From: Pristionchus mayeri
Lineage: Eukaryota > Nematoda > Chromadorea > Rhabditida > Neodiplogasteridae
DNA: 64,000 nucleotides
Direction: 5' to 3'
Assembly (NCBI GenBank): GCA_036245805.1
Contig: BTRK01000005.1
Span: forward strand, 45,061,216-45,125,215
The notes under the pieces are model-generated. The model made no database searches, was not told the DNA's origin, and saw only the letters and a list, made by a program, of their open reading frames with translations. Position numbers and translations under genes: made by a program. Below are positions 1 to 11,700 of the stretch, in pieces (position 1 is the first letter of the stretch; the number at the start of each line of letters is the position of its first letter).

Positions 1-1190
1 AAGCTATTTCTGCGACAGTTTCGTTAAATGTGGCTCTAGTATAGGATTGTACGAGTGGTGGAGATTTATATGCAATGGTGAAGTGATCGTTCAGCAGTTT
101 AGTGAGGAATTATTTATTCCGCTACAAGAGATTTCCGCGGCAATTTTGATAAATGTGGCTCTAATATAGGCTTGTACGAGTGGTGGAGATTTCTGGGCAA
201 GGGGAGAGGTATCATTCAGCAGTTTAGTGAGGGATTGTTTATTCCGCTACAAAAGATTTCCGCGGCAATTTTGATAAATGTGGCTCTAGTATAGGCTTGT
301 ACGAGTGGTGGAGATTTCTGGGCAAGGGGAGAGGTATCATTCAGCAGTTTAGTGAGGGATTGTTTATTCCGCTACAAAAGATTTCCGCGGCAATTTTGAT
401 AAATGTGGCTCTAGTATAGGCTTGTACGAGTGGTGGAGATTTCTGGGCAAGGGGAGAGGTATCATTCAGCAGTTTAGTGAGGAATTATTTATTCCGCTAC
501 AAGAGATTTCCGCGGCAATTTTGATAAATGTGGCTCTAATATAGGCTTGTACGAGTGGTGGCGAATTCTGTGCAAGGGGAGAGGTATCATTCAGCATTTA
601 GTGAGGAATTGTTTATTCCGCTACAAGAGATTTCCGCGGCAATTTTGATAAATGTGGCTCTAATATAGGCTTGTACGAGTGGTGGCGATTTCTGTGCAAG
701 GGGAGAGGTATCATTCAGCAGTTTAGTGAGGAATTGTTTATTCCGCTACAAAAGATTTCCGCGGCAATTTTGATAAATGTGGCTCTAGTATAGGCTTGTA
801 CGAGTGGTGGAGATTTCTGGGCAAGGGGAGAGGTATCATTCAGCAGTTTAGTAAGGAATTGTTCATTCCGCTGCAAGCTATTTCCGCGACAGTTTCGTTA
901 AATGTGGCTCTAGTATAGGATTGTACGAGTGGTGGAGATTTATATGCAATGGTGAAGTGATCGTTCAGCAGTTTAGTGAGGAATTATTTATTCCGCTACA
1001 AGAGATTTCCGCGGCAATTTTGATAAATGTGGCTCTAATATAGGCTTGTACGAGTGGTGGAGATTTCTGGGCAAGGGGAGAGGTATCATTCAGCAGTTTA
1101 GTGAGGGATTGTTTATTCCGCTACAAAAGATTTCCGCGGCAATTTTGATAAATGTGGCTCTAGTATAGGCTTGTACGAGTGGTGGAGATT
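1..1190. repeat. 125-bp satellite array with higher-order repeat
   Basis: About 9.5 head-to-tail monomers. The anchor AAATGTGGCTCTA recurs at 26, 151, 276, 401, 526, 650, 775, 900, 1025 and 1150, so the period is 125 bp with one 124-bp unit. Monomers carrying the variant TTTATATGCAATGG occur only at 1 and near 876, and the next monomer is again of the same subtype, which gives a seven-monomer higher-order period of about 874 bp. The array stops abruptly inside a monomer near 1190 and continues past the left edge of the window. There are no spacers and no coding potential. Confidence 0.95.
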
Positions 1191-1924
1191 TACATGGAAG
1201 AACGACATCTGTTTTTAACTTATGAAAACAAAAAGTTATTTTATGATGCTACTATCTATTATATCACACTTGTGAATGCTTTCAACTTCTCAGATATTTA
1301 ATTTGGCAGGAACTAAGCGAAACTTCCGAATATACTAGTATATTCATTCATTTACATGCTCTCTTTACCCGTCTTCGCGCCTCTCACGAATGAATTGTGC
1401 TGAATCAGCGTAAAATGGGAACCTTCCAATAACTCAAGGTTATGGTTATTATGAATTTCGGAACCTTTAGGCATGCAACTTCGATCCTCGAAGTTGCGGA
1501 ACCAGGCTTTACGGCACCGGGTCGGTTATCGTGGTAGACACCTTTGAGCACCTACAACTCGGTTCCTGCTAATATTGGTCACCGTGAATTACCCCATATT
1601 TATCAGAAGCTCAATCGAACTGGCAAAATTAGATTTCAAGATTTCGGGCTTGAACCACGGTGCATTCAGCAGTCTCATTTTTTTCAAAAATCTTTCACCA
1701 ATGATAAATAACAATGAATAGACAAACTACCCAAAATTTTCTTGGTTAAACTAAAGTTGTATTAGACACTAATGAATGAGTAATGTAGAACCGCAGTGCA
1801 TTTGTGAGATCGTGCTGTATTTGCTTTGGTTCGCTTACTGTAAATTACGTATCTTCCGTTCTCTACGATATTCATACATCAAAATGGAAAGCAAATGCCA
1901 AAGCAAAAACAAAATATGGGCATC
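1191..1924. other. Intergenic, no gene seen
   Basis: A-T-rich sequence between the satellite and the first foldback. Only short open frames without splice-linked partners or recognisable motifs are present. A small self-complementary stretch around 1483-1510 (ACTTCGATCCTCGAAGT) could form a hairpin. Confidence 0.5.
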
Positions 1925-2948
1925 ATATCACGCCATTCACGAGAAAATCGAGCTAGAATCGCCATTCTTGGGAATGGAGGGGAAATCGTGAAATGAGTTC
2001 TCACCGGTTTTGGCCATCCTAAGGCATGCCTCAGTGACCCATGAAATCTTAAAGTGCGTACTTCATTTTGGAGCTCGTTACGTAGGATCGGATCCTGGCA
2101 CCTCCCACTTTGAGAGCTGTTTTCTCAGATACGGCGAAAGATAGAGCAAAATTGACCTCTGAGTGACCCCAACTCATTTTTCGAGCTCTATCGATCTATG
2201 GAAATCATTTTCTCTAAAACGCATTTTTACAAATGATACACTTCAGGTCAATTTTCTCAAAAATGTAGGTGAAGACGCAACTCAAATTTTCGCACTAGAT
2301 ACCGCTCAGCGAGAGCTTTCGAATGAGTGGTTTGCGAAAGCGATACGAACACTTATGTGCGAGTTATGTCCTGTAAACATCATCTGAATAGTTTGAACTT
2401 TATTTTCGACACATAATTTAATTCCACGCCGCTCATTTCGGAAAGCTCGGCCGAAAATGATCGCTTTTTGATCGAAATTCCTGTTGAAAATAATGTTCAA
2501 ACGATTTAGATGATGTTCCCAGGTCATAACTCGCACAGAAGTGTGCATATTGCTTTCGCAAGCCACTCATTCGAAAGCTCCCGCTGAGCTGCATCTACTG
2601 CGAAACCTGGAGCTGCGTCTTCACCTACATTTTTGAGAAAATTGACCTGAAGTGTACCACTTTTAAAAATGCGTTTTAGAGAAAATGGTTTTCATAGATC
2701 GATAGAGCTCGAAAAATGAGTTGGGGTCACTCAGTGGTCAATTTTGCTCTATCTTTCACCGTATCCAAGACAACAGCTATGAAAGAGGGAGGTGCCGCGA
2801 TCCGACCCCACGTAACGAGCTCCAAAGTGAAGTACGCACTTTAAGATTTCAGGGTTCACTCAGGCATGCCTAAAGATGGCCAAAACCGGTAAGAACTCAT
2901 TTCACCATTCCCACGCCCAGCTCGATACTCTCATGAGAGGCGTGATAT
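1925..2948. mobile_element. Foldback element, ~1.02 kb
   Basis: A long imperfect inverted repeat. The left arm begins ATATCACGCC and the right arm ends GGCGTGATAT. The arms pair nearly throughout, for example CACCGGTTTTGGCC near 2003 with GGCCAAAACCGGT near 2879, and CTCATTTTTCGAGCTCTATC near 2172 with its complement near 2700. The centre lies near 2440. Small open frames in the two arms are mirror shadows of each other, not genes. No transposase is visible, so this is probably a non-autonomous foldback. Confidence 0.85.
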
Positions 2949-3975
2949 TATTACTAATCATTGATTAGCGGCTGTTGAGCAGGTGGTATATCATTACTGT
3001 CGATATATTATTACATGAAGCTGTGGTATGATGTGTTTATTGAGAAAAAAACATCATTTTTACAGAACTCCTGGAAACTACTAGTGCAGGATAATAAATA
3101 TAGTATTATCACTGTCTAAATATGTGAGACATCATTGATTTTTTCACTTTTATTTCGACGATTATTTTGAAATTCCCCAAAATATCATTCGCATCCATTC
3201 ATACTTGAGCGGTAGTTCTGCTGGATAGCGCTCTTCGTCATTATACTATATTCATATTATAAATGCTTTGTTTTCATTATGAACCATTACCAATCATTCT
3301 TATTCGATAACGCAATCTTCCCGATTTAGATATTGTACGACTGTATAGTTATTATTGAATGTATGTTTGATATAATTATTATTTGTAGTGTCACCCTGCA
3401 AAGGGAATGTTACAATCAATTAGTCAATAATATCGAGTATGTCAACTTTGGTAATTTGAAAAAAAATATATTTACACTTTTACCAATGGTCGCTCAGGAA
3501 TCGGAGACATACTCAATTGTCTGCTGCTCTACTGCATACTTAGGCACACGAAAATTGATTTGGTGAAATATAAACACCTACAGGTTAGATATTTTATCAT
3601 GTGATATTTTATATTTATAGTCCTATTGTCCCAAAATTTTGGGACTAACAATAGTCTAGACTATTCGTTGGACGGTATTTGTTAACACTATTCCAGATAA
3701 TCTTCATTTTGACTGATCTAGTGTACGCCAGCGTGCAAGTTGCATTCCAAGAGGTGTTTCTCCGTAATTTATTGAACTTAAACGTAACACTTTTCAGAGA
3801 ATTATCATGTACCAGTATATCTTTTGCCTTATCACTCTACGAATAAATTATCAGGTTTAGTGCAAAATAATCGAAATTGTTATTGCGAATATTAATCGCT
3901 CAGTTTATCGTTTGTTTATACACGGCTCTCTACACCATACCATTCGTGCTGATAGACTGCAATTTATTGTATAAG
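2949..3975. other. Intergenic, no gene seen
   Basis: A-T-rich unique-looking sequence between the foldback and the LINE insertion. No exon chain, RNA gene or repeat is recognised. Confidence 0.45.
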
Positions 3976-3986
3976 ATGTGGGCTGT

Positions 3987-6896
3987 TTCTGCTTTCTGGG
4001 TCGACGCTTTCTGGGTCGACAAGCGAGCTGTGAGCGGCGGGTTGCTCTTTCCCTCCCGTCCTTCCCTCCACCCAGTCGCCCAGTCTCCCTCTGCCAGAAG
4101 CGTTTGGCCCGCGGCAGTTGCAAGCCTCTACGATGGATCGACACCTCTACATCGGCTCCATCAATGCGCGGACCCTCGCCTCGAGAGACAAGCAGATCGA
4201 GATGGAACTGGCCCTCAGCAAGATCAAGTGGGACATCATCGCAGTGCAGGAATCAAGGATTGTGAGTGTAGGATCCTTCTCTCTCACATCCTCAGGCACT
4301 GTGGTATTCCACTCGGGCAGTACCACCGCGTCTCATGGTGTCGCTTTCCTCCTGCGCGCGCATTTGGCGCGAGGAGCCGTGTTTCTTGGCCTCTCTCCCC
4401 GTTTGGCCACTCTGCAGTTGCCTCAAGAACGCATTTTCCTGGTCTGCGCCTATGCTCCGACATCCTCCTATGATGATCGGGAGTATGATTTCTTCCTAGA
4501 CCAAGTCGATGCCGGCCTGCAGAGTGCGTCTAGAGGCTACACGCCAGTGTTGACGGGTGACATCAACTGTAGAGTGTCGCAAGAGCCTGGTAATGAATCT
4601 CATATCGGTGCCTTCGCCTCTCAGTCCCCGAACTCACGTGGCCGCACTTTCATCGAGGCCTGCGTGAGAAACAACCTGCGCGTATGGAACACGTTCCAGA
4701 AGAAAAGACAAGGACGACTCTGGACTTGGCGGTCCCCCAATGGCTCGACGTTCTCCCAGATTGATTTCATCGCTGCCCCTGCTTCCGCGCGGGTTGTCAA
4801 CAGTGGAGTAGTCGGAAACTTCGAGTTTAACTCCGACCACCGCCTTGTCCGGATGTGTCTTTCCCTTCCCCGCAAGGCAAAGCAGAAACGTCGCAGGGAG
4901 CGTTACGATTTCGATCGGCGCGCTTATACTGCTGACTCCAATCTACTCGGATCTCTTCCCCTTGCCCGCCCCAAGTCTGCTCCGGAAGCCTAGTATGTAA
5001 TCGTCGCTTTCGCCCAGACCGCGGATACAAACAGATGGAGGAAACACCACGTCCCACCCTGGATCTCCCCCTCTACTCGCCGTCTCATCGCAAGTCGCCA
5101 CCTTCTCAGAGGAAACCCTCGCGATGCGCTCCCCTTCTCGATTGCCTGCAAGACTGCCCGTGTTGCTCTCTGCGATGACATTCGTCGGAGGAAAGAAACG
5201 CAAGCCAAGAATGCAGCCATTATGGGAAGAAGCATCGTTCGTGCACAGAGAGATCTACACTCAACCCGGAAGCGTCTTCTCGTCCCCGACCCCGTCTCTG
5301 GCGCGCTCTCCCAGCAAGCGACCACGAGCGAAGTCCAGCGCTTCTACAATACTCTCTACACGTCCGTTGTCGTCCTCCCTCTGCCGAGCCCCTTCCACCC
5401 TTCTTGGCTGATGAGTGTCGTGATGCTCTTTCTTACCTCAAGAGTGGCCATTCCCCTGGTTCTGACAAGGTCCTTCCTGATATGCTCAGCCTATCACGTG
5501 AATTCCTTGCACAGCCATTGGCCGATCTTCTGAACCACCTTGTGGCAGGTGATACTGTCCCCGAAGGCCTCGTTGAAGCTGTCGTCTCCTTACTGCATAC
5601 GAAAGGAGACACTACCAACATCAGCAACTACAGGCCCATTTCCCTCCTGACAGTCACCCTGAAGAGTATCACTCGGGTGATCATGAAAAGAATCGAAGTG
5701 TCACTCGATGAGTCCGAGTCCCTCACCCAATCTGGATTCCGCAAGGGGCACTCGACTCTCGACAACTTACACGCCATTAAGCAACTCGCAGAAAGCACGC
5801 ATGAATACAGTATCCCCCTGTATCTTGGTTTCGTCGATTTCACCAAGGCCTTCGATACAGTTGAGTGGAGTGCCGTCTGGCAGGCTCTCTGGAAGGCTGG
5901 AGTGCACCCTACTCTCGTTCACCTTCTTCGGTGCCTCTATGAGTCGTCTTCGACCCTCATCAGAGTGAACGAAGATGTGGTCCCCGTGCAAGTGAAGAGA
6001 GGAGTACGGCAGGGTGACACTCTGTCCCCACGTCTCTTCAACTCTGTCCTCCGCCTCGCAATGGACGACATCGACTGGGAGGACTGCGGACTTCGGATTG
6101 ATGGAAGACCTCTCTGTCATCTGGAGTACGCCGATGATGTCGCCCTCATTGCCAAGAACCGTCCCGAAATGGAGAACATGCTAAGGAAGCTGGTAGAGGC
6201 CTGCTCTCGAGTCAGACTGGAAGTGAATGCTTCCAAGACAGTCCTCCTCACATCCTGCACCACCACTCGATCGCCCATCGTAATCAACAATCAAGTGTTC
6301 TGCTTCGCTGATTCAGCCACCTATCTTGGCGGGAAGATCTCTCTCCCCCTTGATCCCTCTGCCGAACTGGAACACCGAATTCGATTGGGTTGGGCTACAT
6401 GGAGCAAGCTTTCTCATCTACTCGCCAGCCGCATTCTCCACATGAAGACAAAGAGGCGTCTCTTCGACAGCTGCGTCAAATCTACCGTGCTCTACGGGAG
6501 TGAGACGTGGGCTCTACGATCAAGTGACAAGGACCGTCTTGACGTCACACTAAGGAAGATGGAGCGGAGAATGGTCGGAGTGACTCTCAAGGACCGAATG
6601 AGAGATGAGAGACTGCGGGAGATCACTGGAGTACGCGACTGGAATAAGGAGGCCCTCAAATGCAAAGCAAAATGGGCGCTGAAGTTACGGGAGATGCGTG
6701 TCAACCACTGGACGCGTGCGACTAATGTGTGGACGCCCTACAATCGTGCACGTCCTCAAGGCCATCCCAAGACTCGATGGCGTGATGACCTCAGGAGAGC
6801 CATCGGACCCCATTGGTGGAGCGCAGCCTATGAAGAATATGGCCCCATCCTCACCTGAGCACTACTGCCTGATGTGATAAATAAATAAATAAATAA
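3987..6896 (+). mobile_element. RTE-type non-LTR retrotransposon, near full length
   Basis: The element is bounded by an 11-bp target-site duplication ATGTGGGCTGT at 3976-3986 and 6897-6907. It ends in a short (AAAT)n tail typical of RTE elements and has no long poly-A. It encodes an apurinic-type endonuclease followed by a reverse transcriptase. The extreme 5' end carries a direct repeat of GCTTTCTGGGTCGAC near 3991-4021, which may be part of a repetitive 5' promoter or terminus. Its codon use is clearly more G+C-rich than the flanks. A matching 3' fragment lies at 41164-41258. Confidence 0.93.
4133..6858 (+). pseudogene. RTE endonuclease/reverse transcriptase polyprotein, broken
   Basis: The protein of this retrotransposon would nick target DNA and prime reverse transcription of its RNA. 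The endonuclease half (4133-4990) shows the family signposts in order: an N in INAR, the catalytic E in AVQES, GDINC, SQIDFI and the terminal SDHRLV. The reverse transcriptase half (about 5400-6858) shows FVDFTKAFDTV, GVRQGDTLSP and the active-site YADD. The two halves are not joined in frame. A TAG at 4991-4993 interrupts the first frame, which stays open again until about 5365, and a one-base frameshift in about 5360-5395 moves the rest to another frame. The 3' half is open to its natural stop. I started at the ATG at 4133 because the conserved block begins a few residues later. With only two lesions and an intact target duplication the insertion looks recent but inactive. Confidence 0.9.
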
Positions 6897-6907
6897 ATGT
6901 GGGCTGT

Positions 6908-8534
6908 GACACAGTGAGCTTATGGTTTGATAATTTGACCTTCGTCTCTTCATTTCACACATTCTCAGATAGAATATTGAGAGATAATTGCAAATGAACA
7001 TGCGAAGGCTCGCTTATCAAACTCCATTTCGCTTACATTCTGTAAACTCGACCTTCCGGTGCCATCGTATCCGATATTTCGACAATCCATGCTTCATTAT
7101 CTTCCTGTTTATCATAGCCGCATCCGAGCTAGCGATATGTTATGCGAACTAGAGTTCGTAATTCAGGTCACCGTTTCTACATTTTCTATATTTTCTCGAC
7201 CGGTCGAGTGGTAAAACGGTAGCCCAAAATGATGATTATATTGCGACAAACGAAATGTATGTATTAGGTATATGTATACAATAATTCATGTAACATGTTG
7301 CACTTCGTTCTTCCTATACTACAGAACAAAAAAAGGACGGGAAGACATCCATGAAATAATGTTGAAAAAGCACGGAGTCGCAGGACTCGCGCGATGATTA
7401 TGGCCGACTAGATAGTTCGTGTAAATTATAGTAAGGGACACGGTATTCCATTAGACAAACTCGTATTGGAAATATTGAGACGAAAGCCCGTGTGGAACTC
7501 TAGTGATTAGGGTTCTCGTATCGGAAAATTTTAGATATATTTTCGAATATGTTTCAGGGGTTATATATAGCAGATGCGTGTGTGTTTATGTAGCGCATCT
7601 GAAACATACCTGCAAATTCTCTAAACAATTTCCAAGAAGAGAACTCCACTAGTATTGCAAAAATCATTGAAAATCGTTTCACCGCAATGGCGAGTACAAC
7701 TGTCGCTCGGTGCTTGATTATTGCATCTACTTCTGCATAATCTCCGTTTTCTTTCTCTTCATTATCATTGCGCCATTTCGAATCGTCCCATTTCTATGAA
7801 GAGCATCGCCGAAAATGTCGATAGCCACACGGAAACTAAGCTGTTCAAGCTGCTTTGCTGGTAAGTTTATAATATAAACGAGAGTTCGACAACTGATGCC
7901 ATGGCTATTCTTTTACTATCTGTGTGGAATGAGACCGTGAAATCGTTTCTCGAGCTCTGGTAGAAACTGTTGAGACATCTTGTTAATTATTATTATTTCA
8001 TACTCTGATTCCCTTCGTATTACTGTACTCTCCCTGCGGTGCCTTCCTCACCCTTCAATACTTTTCCAACAAAACCCTATACTTCCCGTTCCAAGCGACC
8101 CTGGTAGACTACCATAGGTGAAATGACTGGGGTTTCCAAAATATGAGGTGTAAAAACATGATTCATGTACGAATTTTTGAATTGAAGTTTCACCGTTTTT
8201 CATAATAAATGTAAATGTGTTAACAGCCTATACGATCGCTCTTCCAGGGAGTATGCCAACTCTGTCTTCAATTTTAATCGGAATACTGCATGGACAATGC
8301 AGTGGTAATAATACTTTACCGAATGTCTTCCGTTAATCTTAGCTGAATCTTTGATTTTTTAATATTCCGTGGTTGCACGTCATCTTAGATATGCAACGGC
8401 TTTACCGATAACGATTTAATCCGCCATAACTTTCACGCACACTATTTGCGTTTTCTAATCCAGCGCCTTAGACAATGCGTGCCTGTGCGAGTGTGCTGAG
8501 GCGTTTCCTCCGGAAGGACAGGTAATGATTATTC
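6908..8534. other. Intergenic, degenerate hairpin remnants
   Basis: No gene seen. 7151-7225 carries one end of a P1-type hairpin (TAGAGTTCGTAATTC). A hairpin of another family lies around 7530-7640, with GATATATTTTC-type arms and GCGCATCTGAAACAT. The last 250 bases are clearly homologous to the region upstream of the second CUB gene (15430-15610) and so belong to the CUB promoter. Confidence 0.55.
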
Positions 8535-8627
8535 GAGCAATGGTCTGACTCTCTTCAGTTTGCACGCTCTCTCGTCCCTCTGACTAGCGAGAGAGCGTGC
8601 AAACTGAAGAGAGGCAGACCATTGCTC
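8535..8627. mobile_element. P2 hairpin MITE in the CUB gene 1 promoter
   Basis: A 93-bp near-perfect palindrome starting GAGCAATGGTCTG and ending CAGACCATTGCTC, with a short loop near 8577-8586. The homologous promoter of the second CUB gene reads straight through GATTACTCCTGGATA near 15597-15611 without it. The copy is therefore an insertion just upstream of the TATA box. Confidence 0.88.
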
Positions 8628-8637
8628 CTGGATACGC

Positions 8638-8643
8638 TATAAA
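8638..8643 (+). promoter_or_regulatory. TATA box, CUB gene 1
   Basis: TATAAA lies 91 nt before the proposed ATG and is at the same place in the paralogous promoter (15619-15624). Confidence 0.6.
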
Positions 8644-8733
8644 TGATAGATTGAGGGATACATCACTTCATACGTCGTATCGAGAGCTCCGAAAGTTGAA
8701 CTCGATAGCTTTCCGAACTTCATATCCGTCTGC

Positions 8734-11700
8734 ATGCTCTTGCGAAGCAAAGGAGTGGGAATTGCATTCAAGGTAACCATGTCTAAGTAGTTGGGATATA
8801 TTATATTATCATAGTAAATACGTGAAGGGGCAAACACAAGAGCAAACACCAACAAAACTAACTTGGATTCCTAACCCCGCGTGTTATCCGGAAGGTGTCA
8901 ATATCATTGCAGACGATCTGACTGTGTTTAGTATTATTCTATGAAATTTCACGATACCTGGAATATGAAATATGAAATTATATTTTTCTATTTTGCTAAA
9001 CTATCATTTCAGATATCAGTTCTGGCGCTACTTCTGGTGAACCTCGGAGTAAGTATTTACGTGTGTTTAAACCTTGGAGATGACACACAACCTGCCTCCG
9101 AAGGTAGGCGATCTGAACAATTAGCTTAATTAATTGAATAATTGATCGAATTACAACTTCTTTATGCGTTATGCATGTGCTCTCTTGATGGATAAATGTG
9201 TTGTCAATGATACTTTGCTTTTTAAGGAATTTTCAGTTAAATTTCGGCTTTTCAGCATTTATTCAAGCTTAGACGCTAATTTTAGTACCCACAATCCCTG
9301 CTGCTACTCGGCTCACTACTTCAACTGACATTCCTATGCCAACCACAGGTAGACTCTCTTCAACCGGAAAAAGATCCTTCCTCTTTACTGAGGGAAGAAA
9401 CTTGTATTTATACCATACCTGCAATCGTAATCCCATTATTTAGATATTTAGATATTTAGTATTTAGTATTTATATATCCAGTATTTTGAGCCCATAACCC
9501 CTTTCACTGCACCAATAACTCCAGAAACCGACATTGTTTCTATTACATCAGGTAATTTTTCGGACATCGTAGATAGTATATTCTCAAATGCAGATGTCAC
9601 TCAATCTCATGTTCATGTCGATACTACTGGCCCGAACGTCCTTTCCGACTGCCCACCAGTCAGGATCCACGGAGAAGCTTGGGTAAGCAACTATAAGAGA
9701 GAAATCGGGAGAGAATCACCTACCCCGCGGCGGTAGAACAAAATTCGACCTATCTCGACGAAAAATTGGCCTTAAGTATTTCAAACGATGCTCTTTCAAA
9801 CTGCATCGTCAGAATTTTGATAACTATCTTCGAGATTCAGAAGGCCAAACTTGGGACACTCACTTTTCAAGGGTCAAATCGAGCCCACTTAAATGACCAT
9901 AAATCCGTTTAAAATAACGATAGAAACTCGTTGTTTGCTTAGAAAGAAAGCTGAAAACGTTCTCTACAACTATTTCGTTGAACACGTCATTTCCTGTTTA
10001 CTTCCCAGTGCGGGGTGGTCGGGTGGACTAAAAATGACCGAAATATGGAAATCGGAAAAACACCCTGAATGCGCGTTTTAAAGACACTATATGTGACTAA
10101 CTTGAGGCCAAAAATTAGCCAAATCTGAATGGGTATAAAAAATGGGGGCTCACTTTCGTAAGGCGGCCTCAGAATGGGTACCAGACCTAAGATCAGTAGA
10201 ATATCCAATTGACAGTTATTGGTCTCAAATATGTCCAAAATCATCGAAAACAATGTTTCGGATTGTTGCTGGGCTCATTACAGTACTTTTATTTGACCAA
10301 AATCACGACCGGGCCTGAAAATGAAAAATCGATTTTCGGACCCTCCTCAACTTGATAGCTTTGGCCATATGCATTAAATCACTTTCAAATAACGTGGGAA
10401 TGTCCTTCTAAACTATTAAAGGAAAGGGACACTCATAAAGGCGAAATTTCATCTGTGGGAGCCAAGGGAAAGCGCAAAACTGTAGATCAGGTCAACATAG
10501 TCGCAGGGTTCCGACTCATAGCTAGAAATGCAGAGTACGATGAGCTGAACATTTCGTATGTTGAAATTGAGTCTCTATAGTCTCTACATTGAAGCGCGCT
10601 ACATAGCCTAGAAATTTACCAAAAACGACTCGAGACGTTTGCAAGAGAGCGCTAAACAGAGGGGAGGGAGAGGGAGGTCAGGCGGCGAGAGCGTCAGACG
10701 GTTAGAGCGCGCGCTCTCACGAATTCTAGTCGATTTCTGGCCATCTTCTAGACACTGTAGCTTTCCTTCTCTTCTATGAAAAGAGCGTACCCCCCTCAAA
10801 TGGGTGATTCTCTCGCGATTCCTCTCATAAATAGGTTGTGAACATGAAAGTTGGTAAAAATATTTTCCCGATCATTTTTGAGCGCAAACTCAGCCGGTGT
10901 CATCTGGTATCTGAGATATGATAGAGCCGGCCTCTGAACCGGAAAATTTCTAAAATCCGGTTCTGAAAAGAACGGAAAAAGGTTCAATCGTTCCCATTGT
11001 ACAAAATAATACATATATCGAGGACGGAACTCAAAGTTGGGCCTAACACACGGAGAATGTCGAGTAATAAAAAATGATAGTCTAACCGAATTCCAGTATC
11101 GTAATTGCAAAACATAAAGTGTGCAAAGTTTTTCCAGGTAACCTCATCAGGCTGGCCTCGTGGATACCCACGCAATTCGAGTTGCTGGTTCTTCTTCAGC
11201 GTTAATCCTAAAGAGCATGTCAAACTAAAATTCGGTAAGTTTTGGTAAAAAAACAAACTACAAGCGACAAAAAGCAAACGCGACAAATGAAATGGCAAAT
11301 ATGTGTGATAAGCAAACACTGAGAAGGAAACATGCATTTTCCAATAATAATTCTATAGAATTGACTTACAGAAGCGGTCAGCATAAACGAGGTTACGGAT
11401 ATTATCACGGTCAAGGACGGGCCCTTTAAAAATTCCACTGAATTGGGCAGGTGAGTGCACTGAATACAGATTTTTGTGAGTTCGAAAGTCTGGTAATCGT
11501 TACTTTATTTCAATTTTCTTTCGGGGGCGGACAAAACCTAAACGGACAAAAGCTCAACAAATCACAGTTCGTTAGGGATCCGGCCTAGGAACTTGGGAGT
11601 TGTTGCATTGCTACTAGTATGCGCTCCCCTACATTTACATACACACGAATTGTTACCATGCGAACTTGAGTTTCACTCCATATCTATGTATAGTGGTTCA

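Noticed and set aside
1..1190. Possible CRISPR-like array
   Set aside because: The units are contiguous 125-bp tandem copies without unique spacers, in eukaryotic sequence. It is a satellite.
3877..4473. 198-residue plus-strand frame over the start of the RTE
   Set aside because: It runs from host flank across the target duplication into the element in the wrong frame; the endonuclease frame explains the region.
4827..6704. Several minus-strand frames of 70-117 residues
   Set aside because: They are shadows of the G+C-rich RTE coding sequence on the other strand and have no motifs.
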